NCBI GenBank assembly: GCA_030063045.1
Contig: JAQSEB010000016.1
Span: 1,922,001 to 1,986,000, forward strand
Direction: 5' to 3'
From: Pratylenchus scribneri
Taxonomy: Eukaryota; Nematoda; Chromadorea; Rhabditida; Pratylenchidae
DNA length: 64,000 nt
Below the pieces are notes generated by a model. The model did not search any database. It had not been told where the DNA came from and worked only from the letters and a program-made list of their open reading frames with translations. Positions 21,250 to 30,725 of the stretch are shown piece after piece. Numbering within the stretch: the first letter of the stretch is position 1; each line of letters begins with the position of its first letter. Both the position numbers and the translations under genes were made by a program.

Positions 21250-23626
21250 ATGAATGATCAAATTCAAAAAATTCTCTTTGTGGGCCAACAACCCAGTCGA
21301 TATTCCCCATTGGCTGATTATTTACAAAGAATGGCCAATTCCATTACAACATTGGATGGACGCGTTATCCAATTTGAAGATATTAGCCTAAAAGGCGTAG
21401 ATAAGTGCGTTTTAAAAATATTTATCAAATGCATATTTATTAAAAATTAAAATTTGAAAATAATCATCATTTAAATTACAAAATTTTAATTTTTTTCTAT
21501 TTTAGTGTTGAGAAATTTTCAATTGACCAACTCATTTGGCGAAAAGCGCAAATCATCGTTTTTGTCTATTCCGCATGCAATCAAGTGAGTGAACAAATTT
21601 TATTCAATTAAAAACACTAACTCGGGCGCACGCCCTATCGGGCGCGCTTCCGAGCTAGTCAAATTCTTTTTCTCTATCTTATCCATCTTATCTACATTCT
21701 TTTTTTCTTTTTCTCTATCTTATTCATCATATCTTTTTCTTTTCTCTATCTCATTCATTCTTTTTCTTTTCTCTATCTCATTCATCCTATCTAAATTCTT
21801 TTTCTCTTCTCTATCTTTTACATAAGCTTATCTCTCGCCCCTTCGGGGCTCAGCTCGCTTCGCTCGCCCCTCGATTGTTTCTCTATATCATCTTTGCCCC
21901 TTCGGGGCTCAGAGAATTAAATTGTTAAGGATAAAATGATAAAAAAAATTATTTATTACCACTGAGAATCGAACTTTGCCCACGGAGCAAAAGTCTAGTA
22001 CTCTACCATCTGAGCTATTCAAATCATTAAAAAAAGCATCAATCAATTCTACTTACTTCTCATAGGGCGGGCAAAAAATCGATATGTGGAATATTCCACA
22101 TTATCCAAAATAGTCCTTCTAGGCCATAATAATTAACATATGCATATTTCATGGCCAAAACCTAAACCAAATGCTAAACCAATGTCACCATTTTAGCATG
22201 GTCGATTACCTTATATTTCACTTCTCCAACATCAAAATCCAACGTCACCAAACTTGGCCATAACTTATGGCCTAGCTGCGCGAAACTTGAACCAAATGCA
22301 AAACCATTATCACCATCATCTTCAGCACCCTCAATTACCCTATAATAGACTTTTTCATCACCTAAATCCAAAATCACTACACTTGGCCATAACTTATGGC
22401 CTAGCTGCGCGAGACTTGGCCAAATCAAAAAACTAACTATCTGGTCTTGAACAGCAACCCCGAAAACCCCTGAGTACAAAAATTCAGCTCAATCCATCCA
22501 CACAACTCTGAGAAAATCGGGGGACAGACAAGATTACACTTCTAAATTTATATATAGGATGGCTAAATTAGTCTGACTGAATCTGAACGATTTTGAATTT
22601 GGAAAGAGAAAAAATTTTTTGTCGATAAAATTACATTCTTTTGTCGACAAATGTTGAATTCCTTTGAATAATGGTTTATGGAGTGATTTTGACCAGTCAA
22701 ACCATATAGCATTTTTATAGAGCTCATTAAGAAACGTCGATCATATATAGTTTGTCTGATTTTGCCTGAAACTAAGTAAGTTTAAACCAAAAACTGAAAA
22801 ATGGTTTAAGTGGTTTAACTCATTTAGGTTTAGACCAAATCAGAAAAAACCATATATGAATTGAGGCATCTCAATGCCACAAATATCCTAAATGGTTTGA
22901 CTGAGGTCAAAATCACTCCCTTAACCGTTATAAGCTTGTCGACAAAAGAATGCGATTTTATCGACAAAAAAATATAAATTTGTCGACAAAAAATGTGCAC
23001 CATTTGGAAACATCAGACAACAAATCAAATGAAATTTTATTTTTTCAATTTCTGATAAATTATATTCAGCAGAATTACAATTTTTCATTTTAATTTTAGT
23101 CATTTAAATCCACTAAAACTATTTTCAATACCATTCAATATAACAATACTTCGAAAATATTTATTAGGAATTTTGTTATGCTTAAAAAATCATTTATTTT
23201 AGGGTTCATTGGATGCAATTTCCAAAGGATTTTATGGGGATTATATCAGCAAAAAGAGTCGAATTCGTTCAGCGATTTGCTTTCTTTTGGCTAGTTATTC
23301 ACCAGCTGATATGCAACAAGGAATGTCTAATGCTCAAGTTTGGTCGGATGTTGAGGTTGTTTTAAAATTTCTGATAATTTTGGTATTGAAATATAGTAAT
23401 AAGAAAATTTTTTTTTGAAATAGATAAAAATAACATAAAAAATTGCTTCACATAGACATTTTTAAAATCAATTTTTTAACTGAGCAATATTAATAATTGT
23501 CATAAAATCTATTTTAAAAAGAAAAATGCACGAGAATTTGCTGATAATATGTCAATAAACCGTTTGGAGTACACAATGGAATCGGAAGAAAGTTTGGAAA
23601 TGGTTTGGCAACAATTGGCTCATTAA
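21250..23626 (+). CDS. Small-GTPase-like protein lacking nucleotide-binding motifs
   Basis: Four exons: 21250-21404, 21506-21584, 23203-23355, 23522-23626; 492 nt, 163 residues. Order of elements resembles a Ras/Rab fold: a first strand IQKILFVG, a central WRKAQIIVFVYSACNQ strand, a second hydrophobic strand AICFLLASYSP, and a C-terminal KNAREFADNMSINRLEYTME helix-strand followed by SLEMVWQQLAH. This parallels the A-R-x-F-A / E-T-S end of Rabs. The P-loop GxxxxGKS is replaced by GQQPSRYSPL, there is no DxxG, and NKxD is missing, so it cannot bind GTP in the usual way. No C-terminal Cys for lipid. The fold call is inference from motif order. Intron 2 is 1.6 kb and full of repeats. Confidence 0.6.
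21605..22023 (-). mobile_element. tRNA-derived SINE-like element
   Basis: On the minus strand a degenerate tRNA head (22023 down to about 21955) has an A box (TAGCTCAGATGG) and a B box (GTTCGATTC), with TTT in the anticodon position (Lys-like). Acceptor and anticodon stems do not pair, so it is not a working tRNA. The body follows with two copies of GAGCCCCGAAGGGGC, then a GATAGAGAAAAAGAA-type purine tract, ending GAAGCGCGCCCGATAGGGCG. Located in intron 2 of the GTPase-like gene. Confidence 0.65.
22190..22445. repeat. Imperfect ~120-bp tandem duplication
   Basis: CTTGGCCATAACTTATGGCC + TAGCTGCGCGA occurs at about 22253 and again at about 22384. Each copy is preceded by a TCACTTCTCC/TCATCACCTA-AAATCCAA-CACTA/CAC segment. 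Intronic; no coding reading. Confidence 0.7.
22612..22995. repeat. Inverted-repeat element with TTTTGTCGACAAA ends around a family A core
   Basis: Left end TTTTTTGTCGATAAAATTAC, ATTCTTTTGTCGACAAA; right end TTGTCGACAAAAGAATGCGA, TTTTATCGACAAAAAAAT: inverted with few mismatches. The interior has GGTTTAAACC-type words like family A. Intronic in the GTPase-like gene. Confidence 0.8.
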
Positions 23627-23853
23627 AATATGTACAATGCAAGCAAGAATAAGATGGAAAAAAAGATTAACAAAAAAAACTAAAGAAAATTAACTCATTT
23701 TAATATTCAGTATCCTAAATAAAGTTATTTTATACAATTTCATATTATTTTCCTCAAATTATTTAAGTTTAGTGCAATTTTCTCATTGTTATTGATTATA
23801 GCTTATTGAATAAATTTAATTTACAAAAAAATGTTTACTAAAAAAATTTTTTA

Positions 23854-24024
23854 TGTCGAAAAATATTATTTTTTGAGGCCATATAACTTGGCCATAACCC
23901 ATAATTAGGAATTAGGGCTCATCAGGGTTGGGTTCGGGGCAGGATGAGATTAAGGGCTATGGAATCGTAAAGAAGTCTGATTTGGCCAAGTTATATGGCC
24001 CCAAAAATATAATATTTTTCGACA
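23854..24024. repeat. Palindromic MITE, family B, copy 2
   Basis: TGTCGAAAAATATTATTTTT, GAGGCCATATAACTTGGCCA on the left; TTGGCCAAGTTATATGGCCC, AATATTTTTCGACA on the right. 3' flank of the GTPase-like gene. Confidence 0.88.
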
Positions 24025-24064
24025 CAAAAGAATTTTTGTAAATTAATAGACTTCAATAATAAAG

Positions 24065-24316
24065 GCCATTTGGTACTTGTTAAGTTTACATCCCCTTTTT
24101 GAAAAGTGCTTGGTCCCCCCTATGGGTCACCAGGTTTAGGGTTGGGGTCATTCAGGGATATGTTAGGGATTGGATTAGGATGATGTTAAAATCATCTCAA
24201 ATGTATCCTAAACCCAAATCCTAACCCTAACACCAAAGGGGGTCCCTTCACTTTTTCCTCATTTTTTCCAAGGTGACCCAAAAAGGGGATGTAAACTTAA
24301 CAAGTACCAGCCATTT
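24065..24316. mobile_element. MITE, family C, with perfect 29-bp TIRs
   Basis: GGTACTTGTTAAGTTTACAT + CCCCTTTTT (from 24072) is the exact inverse of the right end finishing at 24308. A direct repeat GCCATT(T) flanks both sides. The interior has CTAACCCTAACACC/GGTTTAGGGTTGGGG-type words. No coding capacity. Confidence 0.88.
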
Positions 24317-24493
24317 TTGACTATGGTGGTATCCAATTCATTTTTATAATGCGGAATTTTATGAGATGAGAAATAAATGATATTTTAGGATAAAGTCTTT
24401 CCGAATTTGCTCTCAGCAGACGCTTCTTCAATCTCAATTTAAAACAAAAGAAAAAATTAAAAATTAAAATTTCTTTTATTCAAAATATAAATT

Positions 24494-24799
24494 TTATTTT
24501 GAGAATTTTCTAAATTGCATGAAAGTTATCCCATCATTTATTTCATTGTCATCATCTGTAAAATTGCCCGATAAAAAATCCATCAATGGTTCCGCAGGAA
24601 GCATTACAATTGAAACTTCGAATTTTGAATTATTTGATTCATTTTTTCGACTTCCAATTATTGACCGAATCAATGAATGGCCAGAATAGATGCTTTTAGA
24701 CAATTCCAATTTTTGTTCATGCAAAAATGTCGGAATTCGTTGATTCTCATGGAAAAATATGTGCAATTCCGCAGTTGTTTCAGGTGAACGTAGTAATTC
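24494..24799 (-). CDS. Orphan terminal exon, unknown protein
   Basis: An acceptor (ATTTATTAG) at 24800 opens a 101-codon frame ending at 24494: ELLRSPETTAELHIFFHENQ at its start and a Ser/Asn-rich stretch, then MLPAEPLMDFLSGNFTDDD and a stop. Codon use resembles the neighbouring genes. I could not find upstream exons before the epoxide hydrolase 3' end; a palindromic repeat and a minisatellite fill that space. It may be the surviving 3' exon of a broken gene. Confidence 0.4.
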   Translation of the reverse strand, partial: ELLRSPETTAELHIFFHENQRIPTFLHEQKLELSKSIYSGHSLIRSIIGSRKNESNNSKFEVSIVMLPAEPLMDFLSGNFTDDDNEINDGITFMQFRKFSK

Positions 24800-24933
24800 C
24801 TAATAAATGTGTTAATTTTAATCATTTTATTAGATGTTAAAATTAAGAATTAGAAGCACATTAAAATAAATTCAGAGAATATGCATAGAAATTTATGAAT
24901 AATGGAAAATTAAATTGTCCTTAAAATGTATAT

Positions 24934-25265
24934 GTTACAGCTAATTCTGGGAATTAGCTAGTCTCGGGATTAGCTAGCTAGCTAATTTAGGGAATCACGG
25001 TTTCTAGGTATTGTAAGATTCGAGAGTAGGCTCATTCGACGCGGCATGGTTGAATATGAAATTTTAATTTCAGACAGGTATGAGCTTTACTCTTAGATTC
25101 CTAGCCACTAAACGGGTCTAAAATTGAAATTTTGATATAGTAAATCGACTATGACGAATCGAATGAGTCCACTATCGAGTCTCTACAATGTCTAGAAGCC
25201 GAGATTCCTGAAATTAGCTGGCCCAGAATCCTAGCTAATTCTGGTAACAGCTAATTCCTCGAATT
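24934..25265. repeat. Large imperfect palindrome (AGCTAATTC type)
   Basis: Left GTTACAGCTAATTCTGGGAA, TTAGCTAGTCTCGG; right CCGAGATTCCTGAAATTAGC, AATTCTGGTAACAGCTAATT. Arms about 100 bp around a GACGCGGCATGG / GACGAATCGAATG centre. Looks like a MITE of a separate family. Confidence 0.75.
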
Positions 25266-25390
25266 ATCTAACTACATATGTTTGTACGTTTTGAGCGTCC
25301 AAATAAAAATTTTGCCTGGCGCAGTCTGTTGTTTGATTAAATGAGAATTTATTAATTAATCTATTCTATAATTTGGTTTGGAGTAAGTAA

Positions 25391-25590
25391 TGTGTGCCGG
25401 ATACCAGCACACACAAAACTGTACACGAATATGTTGTAAAAGCAGTGTGTGCCGGATACCAGCACACACAAAACTGTACACGAATATGTTGTAAAAGCAG
25501 TGTGTGCCGGATACCAGCACACACAAAACTGTACACGAATATGTTGTAAAAGCAGTGTGTGCCGGATACCAGCACACAAAATACGGGATA
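25391..25590. repeat. 55-bp minisatellite, about 3.6 copies
   Basis: Unit starts TGTGTGCCGGATACCAGCAC, then ACACAAAACTGTACACGAAT and ATGTTGTAAAAGCAG; copies begin at 25391, 25446, 25501 and 25556 and are almost identical, so expansion is recent. Open frames on it are by-products. Confidence 0.95.
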
Positions 25591-25832
25591 GTAATTTGTT
25601 CCGCAACAAAGTAAAAGGATTAAAATATTGGAAATAAATATTATTAGAATTAATTAGACCTAAGGAATTGTCAACGATTTTTATTTTAGATAGATATCGT
25701 TAATATATTTATTAAAATCCGGAAAAAAATATGATTCATTCAATATTTATCAATTTGCAAAAATATTAAAAAATAATGATGAAGAAATATCAAATTATTG
25801 AGTCCTTTGTGTCAATTAAAATTCCCTCCTAA

Positions 25833-28800
25833 TCACTGAAATCCATTCCCGAATTTCACAACATCTTTGGCCAATTCTTTTGGCAATTCAAAAGCGGCAA
25901 AATGGCCCCCATCCGGGAATATTGTCATTTGGGTCAAATTGAATGCCAATTGCATCAATTCCCTTGGCTGTGCTCCACCCAAATCGTGCGGGAATGCGGC
26001 ATAGGCAGTGGGGTGGGGACGGTCACAAAATTGGTCAGCAATTTATCTCCTTAAATTAGGGATGGAATCGATCTCTCAAAAATCGCTGTTTTTATAGGAG
26101 AGTCAAAATTTTTCCAAAATTTTGGACCGAAACGTTAAAATTGGAAAAAATTTTTATTCATATATAATTAATGACATTATTTAAATGAATAAATCTACTA
26201 AAAATTATATTTCAATATGGTCAAAAAGTGGTATTGTGTAATTTAGGTCTCCCTTTTTTTATGAGAAGGGTAAAAGTGAAGAGTCACCTCTCTCAGGGTG
26301 TTAGGGTTAAGGGCTACGTAGATGATTTTTATCCCTTCATATCCGTAACCTATCCCCTAATTATCCTAACTCCAAACCTGATGACCCGTAGGGGGGACCC
26401 TTCACTTTCAAAAAAAAGGATCTAAACTACACAAATACATAGAAAGCTAACAAACAAAAAGTGAAAATGGGAAAATGACTTTTTTCTCAAGAAAAATAAA
26501 TATTTTAAGGAATTCATGCCGAAAATGATTTTATATTTTTAAATAATTTTTTCCGATTTTTTTGTCAAAATTTCTGAAAATCGAAATTTCGGTGCCAAAA
26601 CTGTCTAAATTTCGGACCAAAACCAGAATCAAACCCTTCCCTACCTGAAATGATTGCCGCAATGTTCTCTTTGTAGTATCGTTGCGAACTGAGAATATTC
26701 TGCTGGAACCAGTAGACGGAAATCACAGTCAACACTTGATCCATAGTGAATTTCCTTTGATTTAATGAATTAATTGTTTTTTTCACCCCCAATTTCACTC
26801 ACTTTAGCACACCACCGTCGGACATTGTTCGAAATGTTGGATTTGTCCATGTTGAGAATTTTTCCAAAATGTAGGCAAGCAATCCAATTGGTGAATCATT
26901 TAAGGCCACACCAACAGTGTCCGGTTTTGTTGCCTGATAAAAAATGGTTAGGTAAATTATAAAGGAAAGGGGAAAAGCCAGCCACGGCCATTAATATTTT
27001 TGTCTTGGTGTACCCGTTAAATTACTTTTGTTGAACTTAAAAATAATAACTTTTCCCGGATTACTTCCGGTTATCTTTATAATACTTTATTCTTTGATTA
27101 TTCCCGATTATTATGACAAATTAGACATTTTAGGCCAAAAAATTGAAAATAATTTCTCAAAAATAGGGGGTACGAACTTATACCGTGCCAATGTGATTTC
27201 TGCTCTCCAATAAGTGGGAATGCCTAATATTTCATCCTTTTTTCAAACTAAAATTTTTATAGAATTTGAATAATCAAAAATAACTGGTTCAAAAATGTTA
27301 TGGTCAAAAAAAAAAAAGAAATTTCACCAATTTTGGCTTTTATGTTGCTTTTTTGGGTGCAATTTTCATTAAATTTGTTAAACTTAATTTTAATTCTGAC
27401 CTGTATAAAAATTTCATTCCATTCTGTAACCCACCTGAATATGAAAATATCCACTCTCCAACATTATTTCATTGAATTGAGCCGAAATGGAATATTGCTG
27501 GAAATGTTCCGGCTCCGAAAACACCAATGAAGGGAAATAGCAGCCAATCAAAGCAATGGCAAATTTACGTGGAGAATCAAAGGCCATCGCGCCGGCCATA
27601 TTCAAATGAATGCCGCGAACATGTTGAGGATAATGCCGTCCCAAATTGGCCACGATTAATGAGCCCCAATCGCCGCCTTGGGCCAAATAGCTGCGATGGC
27701 CAAGTCTTTCGACCATCAATCGATTGAAAAGACGCGCGGTTGCAATGCTGTCGAATCCTGGGTGGAAAATGATCAAATGTTACAGAAAATATGTATTGGA
27801 AATAAGTAAATTCCGAAATTTATTAGAGGCTAGGTTAGTTAATTTTTGAAATATCGGCTTCTAGACTTTTTTTTGACTCTAGAATAGATTAAATTGGAAT
27901 CCTACGAATTACTTTATCGGAATTAAGGCCTAGTCAGAAAGCCAAAACTGATTTTGGTTTAAACGATTCAGCTGCTCAAAACCAGCTCAAGATTAATCCC
28001 CAAAAAATAACGTCTAAAATGCATATTTATCCAAAGAATTGTCCTTAAAAATAATTCATTCAAAGATAAGCAGTTTATTTTATTACCTTCAATTCTCATT
28101 TCCAACCAATTTTTTCTTAAAATTTTCCCCAAAAAATTCACCTTTTTTATGCGGCTGTTCCGAAAAACCATAGCCCGGAATGGAGGGCACAACCAATTCA
28201 AAGGCAATTTCCGATTGAATTGAATGCGCTTTTGGATCGGCCAACATTGGAATTAGCTGATAGAATTCATAGACGCCCCCGGGCCATCTATGAGCCAACA
28301 ACAATGGCAGCACACGACGATAGGCGGATGGTCGAGGCGGCTTCACGTGCAAGAAATGGAGCTGAAAAAAATGGATTTGATTATTTGCGATTGGTTTCAG
28401 AAAATTGGTAATTTAAAAAAGGAAATCAAAATCAGAGGAAATTTTAGTTCGAAATAACTGAAAATAGTGAAAAAAAACATTAATTTTTATATGTATATTG
28501 GGTTTGTCAAAATCGGTTTTAAACTATTAGGTATTTCGTAAATTTCAGCTTTCATTTTTTAAATATTGGTTTTCGATTTCAACTATTTTCGGTTATTTTT
28601 AGCAAATTGCCAATTCCAATTTCTTTAAATTGAATCGATTTTTTTGAAATCGACTCTGACTTCTGCCCCATAGAAAAACTCGAATGGAACTCTGGAAGCC
28701 AATATTTGTACCAATTTAAAACTAATTTTGGATTTGACTAGAAATACTTTATTGGAAAAAAGAAAGGAAAGAGTCGAAATTATGGGTGAAAACAATTCAA

Positions 28801-29458
28801 AAAGTTAAAAAAAGTAATTAGCCAAATATATTTTTATTTAAATTCAATTCAAAATTATTGTTCACTTTCCAATTAAAATTATTTACTATTATTCTAATTC
28901 CATTCCACTCTATAAATTTAAATTCCTATTCAAATTTTTTCATTGAACATTTCCCAGAAAATCCAATAATTTCTAATCCTAATTATAATTATAATGGAAT
29001 ATGGCCCACCTTCAAACCCTCCAATTCCGTTGTGAATTGCGGGAATTTGTTCAATTCCGTCTGGAACCCATCAAAATTGAATTGTTCTGCCCAATATTTT
29101 CGCCATTTTTCCAACTCCCCGAGTCGTATTCCATAGGACCAATCGGCCACATCCTCCAGCTCTTTATGCCCAATTCGGGCTGCATTCAGTCTTTTCTTCA
29201 GTTCATCAATTTTGGCCGTTGAAATATTCACTTTGAATGGTTGAATGCGAACATCATCCGGTTTTGGTTTGCCTGGGCCAAAATAACCATTCGGTGGGAT
29301 TTTCAACTGTTTTCGAAAGAGGGGATTTATTTCTAATTATTAATTTATTTTATATTTACCTCAACATCGTCCGAATTTAGGAAAAAGAAATTGATGGCTA
29401 TGGCCAAGGCAATAACGGTAACAATGGAAATGAGAATAAATGAACGGCCGAAAGCCAT
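25833..29458 (-). CDS. Microsomal/juvenile-hormone-type epoxide hydrolase (alpha/beta hydrolase), one apparent frameshift
   Basis: Hydrolyses epoxides to diols at the ER membrane. Seven exons: 29360-29458, 29010-29306, 28142-28361, 27435-27757, 26803-26933, 26645-26754, 25833-26049. Residues 1-28 are an N-terminal membrane anchor ([17 protein letters not shown]). The N-terminal epoxide hydrol-N domain follows ([26 protein letters not shown]). The oxyanion motif is HRWPGG (156-161) where the family has HGWPGS; the nucleophile Asp235 lies in QGGDWGS; the catalytic His is in [11 protein letters not shown] near the end. In the last exon the frame changes between FVTVPT and [11 protein letters not shown] (about 26008-26018, in a run of C and G). 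One missing base there restores a 465-residue protein. It is either an assembly error or a decaying gene. A TTTTTTTTCAG acceptor sits 16 nt before the ATG (about 29475), likely for a spliced leader. Confidence 0.88.
26050..26640. repeat. Repeat-filled intron (degenerate inverted repeats, family C-like core)
   Basis: Intron of the epoxide hydrolase gene. TTAGGGATGGAATCG at its left and CAGAATCAAACCCTTCCCTA at its right form a poor inverted pair. At 26225-26440 there is a diverged family C element (GGTCTCCCTTTTTTTATGAG versus GTAGGGGGGACCCTTCAC). Confidence 0.5.
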
Positions 29459-29475
29459 TTTATTTTATTTCTGTC

Positions 29476-30170
29476 TGAAAAAAAAGTAATTTATTAGTTA
29501 TTTTGAGAGAATTAATTGCACTTTTTGTGGATAATTGCTTCGATAATATTCAATGGGGGGAATATTCGCTGCAATTTTTTTAAGAAAATATCCATGAAAA
29601 TCAAAAAAAAATGAAATGAAAAAATGATTAAATTTTTATTTTTTGAATGAACAAAAATTTTTATTCCTAGGTCCAAATGTGGACTTTATCTGAGAACAAG
29701 CGGCATGTTATATGTTTTTTTTTTCTTATCATTTTATTCTTGAAGAAGAAGAAAAATTTGCTGAGGTAAAAAATAAAAATTAAATTTTTATTTGTAAACA
29801 AAATGGAAATGGAATGAAGTGTACTTTTTTATTCTGCTCTGCTGTGCGTGGTTTGTGATGTGACTATTGACTAATTTTTATTTATTTTGGATGAAAGGTA
29901 CAAAAACAAAGTAAAGAAAAATAATTGAAAAATAAAATGCATTGATGAAAAAATTTCGACCTAGTCTAGAGGTAAATAATTCCCTCTCGATTTTCATCTC
30001 GATCGATTTTTTTATTTTTTGCTGTGCTTTTGTTTCTCCCCTCCGCCCTCCATCATGCCGAATTATCTCCTCAATTGTGTTTGTGTGGTGATTCTTTGTG
30101 ACTTTTGACTTATTAAAATATAAAATAAACTCCTTTATTTTTACTATTTGCCCTTCGTTGTTTGAATTTT
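29476..30170. other. Intergenic, 5' flank of the epoxide hydrolase gene
   Basis: AT-rich with T-runs; should contain the epoxide hydrolase promoter. No gene seen. Confidence 0.5.
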
Positions 30171-30179
30171 TCTTCCAAT

Positions 30180-30725
30180 ATTTTGTGCTCGACTTTTCTT
30201 ATCACATTAAAGTAAAGACCTCTAGGTAATAATTGATAAAGTATTCTAAAATACTTTTGCTTATTGATTTTGGATAAAAAAATGCGTTTTATTTTTATGG
30301 CACAGATGGTAGACTATTCTAGATCAAAAAATATTCAAAAATCGATAAACACAAAAAAATTATGGGTACATAATCGCATTTTTTAATTAATATACAAGAA
30401 TAGTATTTTATAAATTTTTGTGAAATATTTCAAAAATAAAAAAAAATATTCTTTTTTATAAATAAAATTTTTGTTCTTTCAACATTTTATCAAAATTTGG
30501 GACATAAAATTGAGATTAAATTAACATAAAATACGCGTAAAGGGAGAATTGGTGGATATTTTTATTAAGCTGTGAAAATTGAGAAAATAAAATAAAGTTT
30601 GGAAATATCAAATGGGGAAAGTCAAATATATTTTCTTATAATATTCCGGCTGTTTTGGTCAATTTTATGGCAAATTCGGCGTATATAAATTGAGAATTGG
30701 CAATCATCAGGCATTACATTATTGG
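30180..30725 (-). repeat. Segmental duplicate of the TMEM245 gene 3' end
   Basis: This stretch matches 34040-34505 in the same orientation: shared blocks include CAAAATTTGGGACATAAA, AAAATACGCGTAAA, GAGCTGTGAAAATTGA (AAGCTGTG here) and GCAAATTCGGCGTATA ... GGCAATCATCAGGC. The matching part of the source encodes the last residues of TMEM245 (CLMIALLNLYAEFA). In this copy the coding sense is lost, and its upstream edge reaches the stop codon of the next gene. Confidence 0.85.

Noticed and set aside
21955..22023. A functional tRNA-Lys gene.
   Set aside because: A and B boxes match, but the acceptor, anticodon and T stems do not pair; treated as the head of a SINE-like element.
25356..25637. Open frames on both strands over a 55-bp repeat.
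   Set aside because: Same repeat read in several frames; no start context, splice sites or family.
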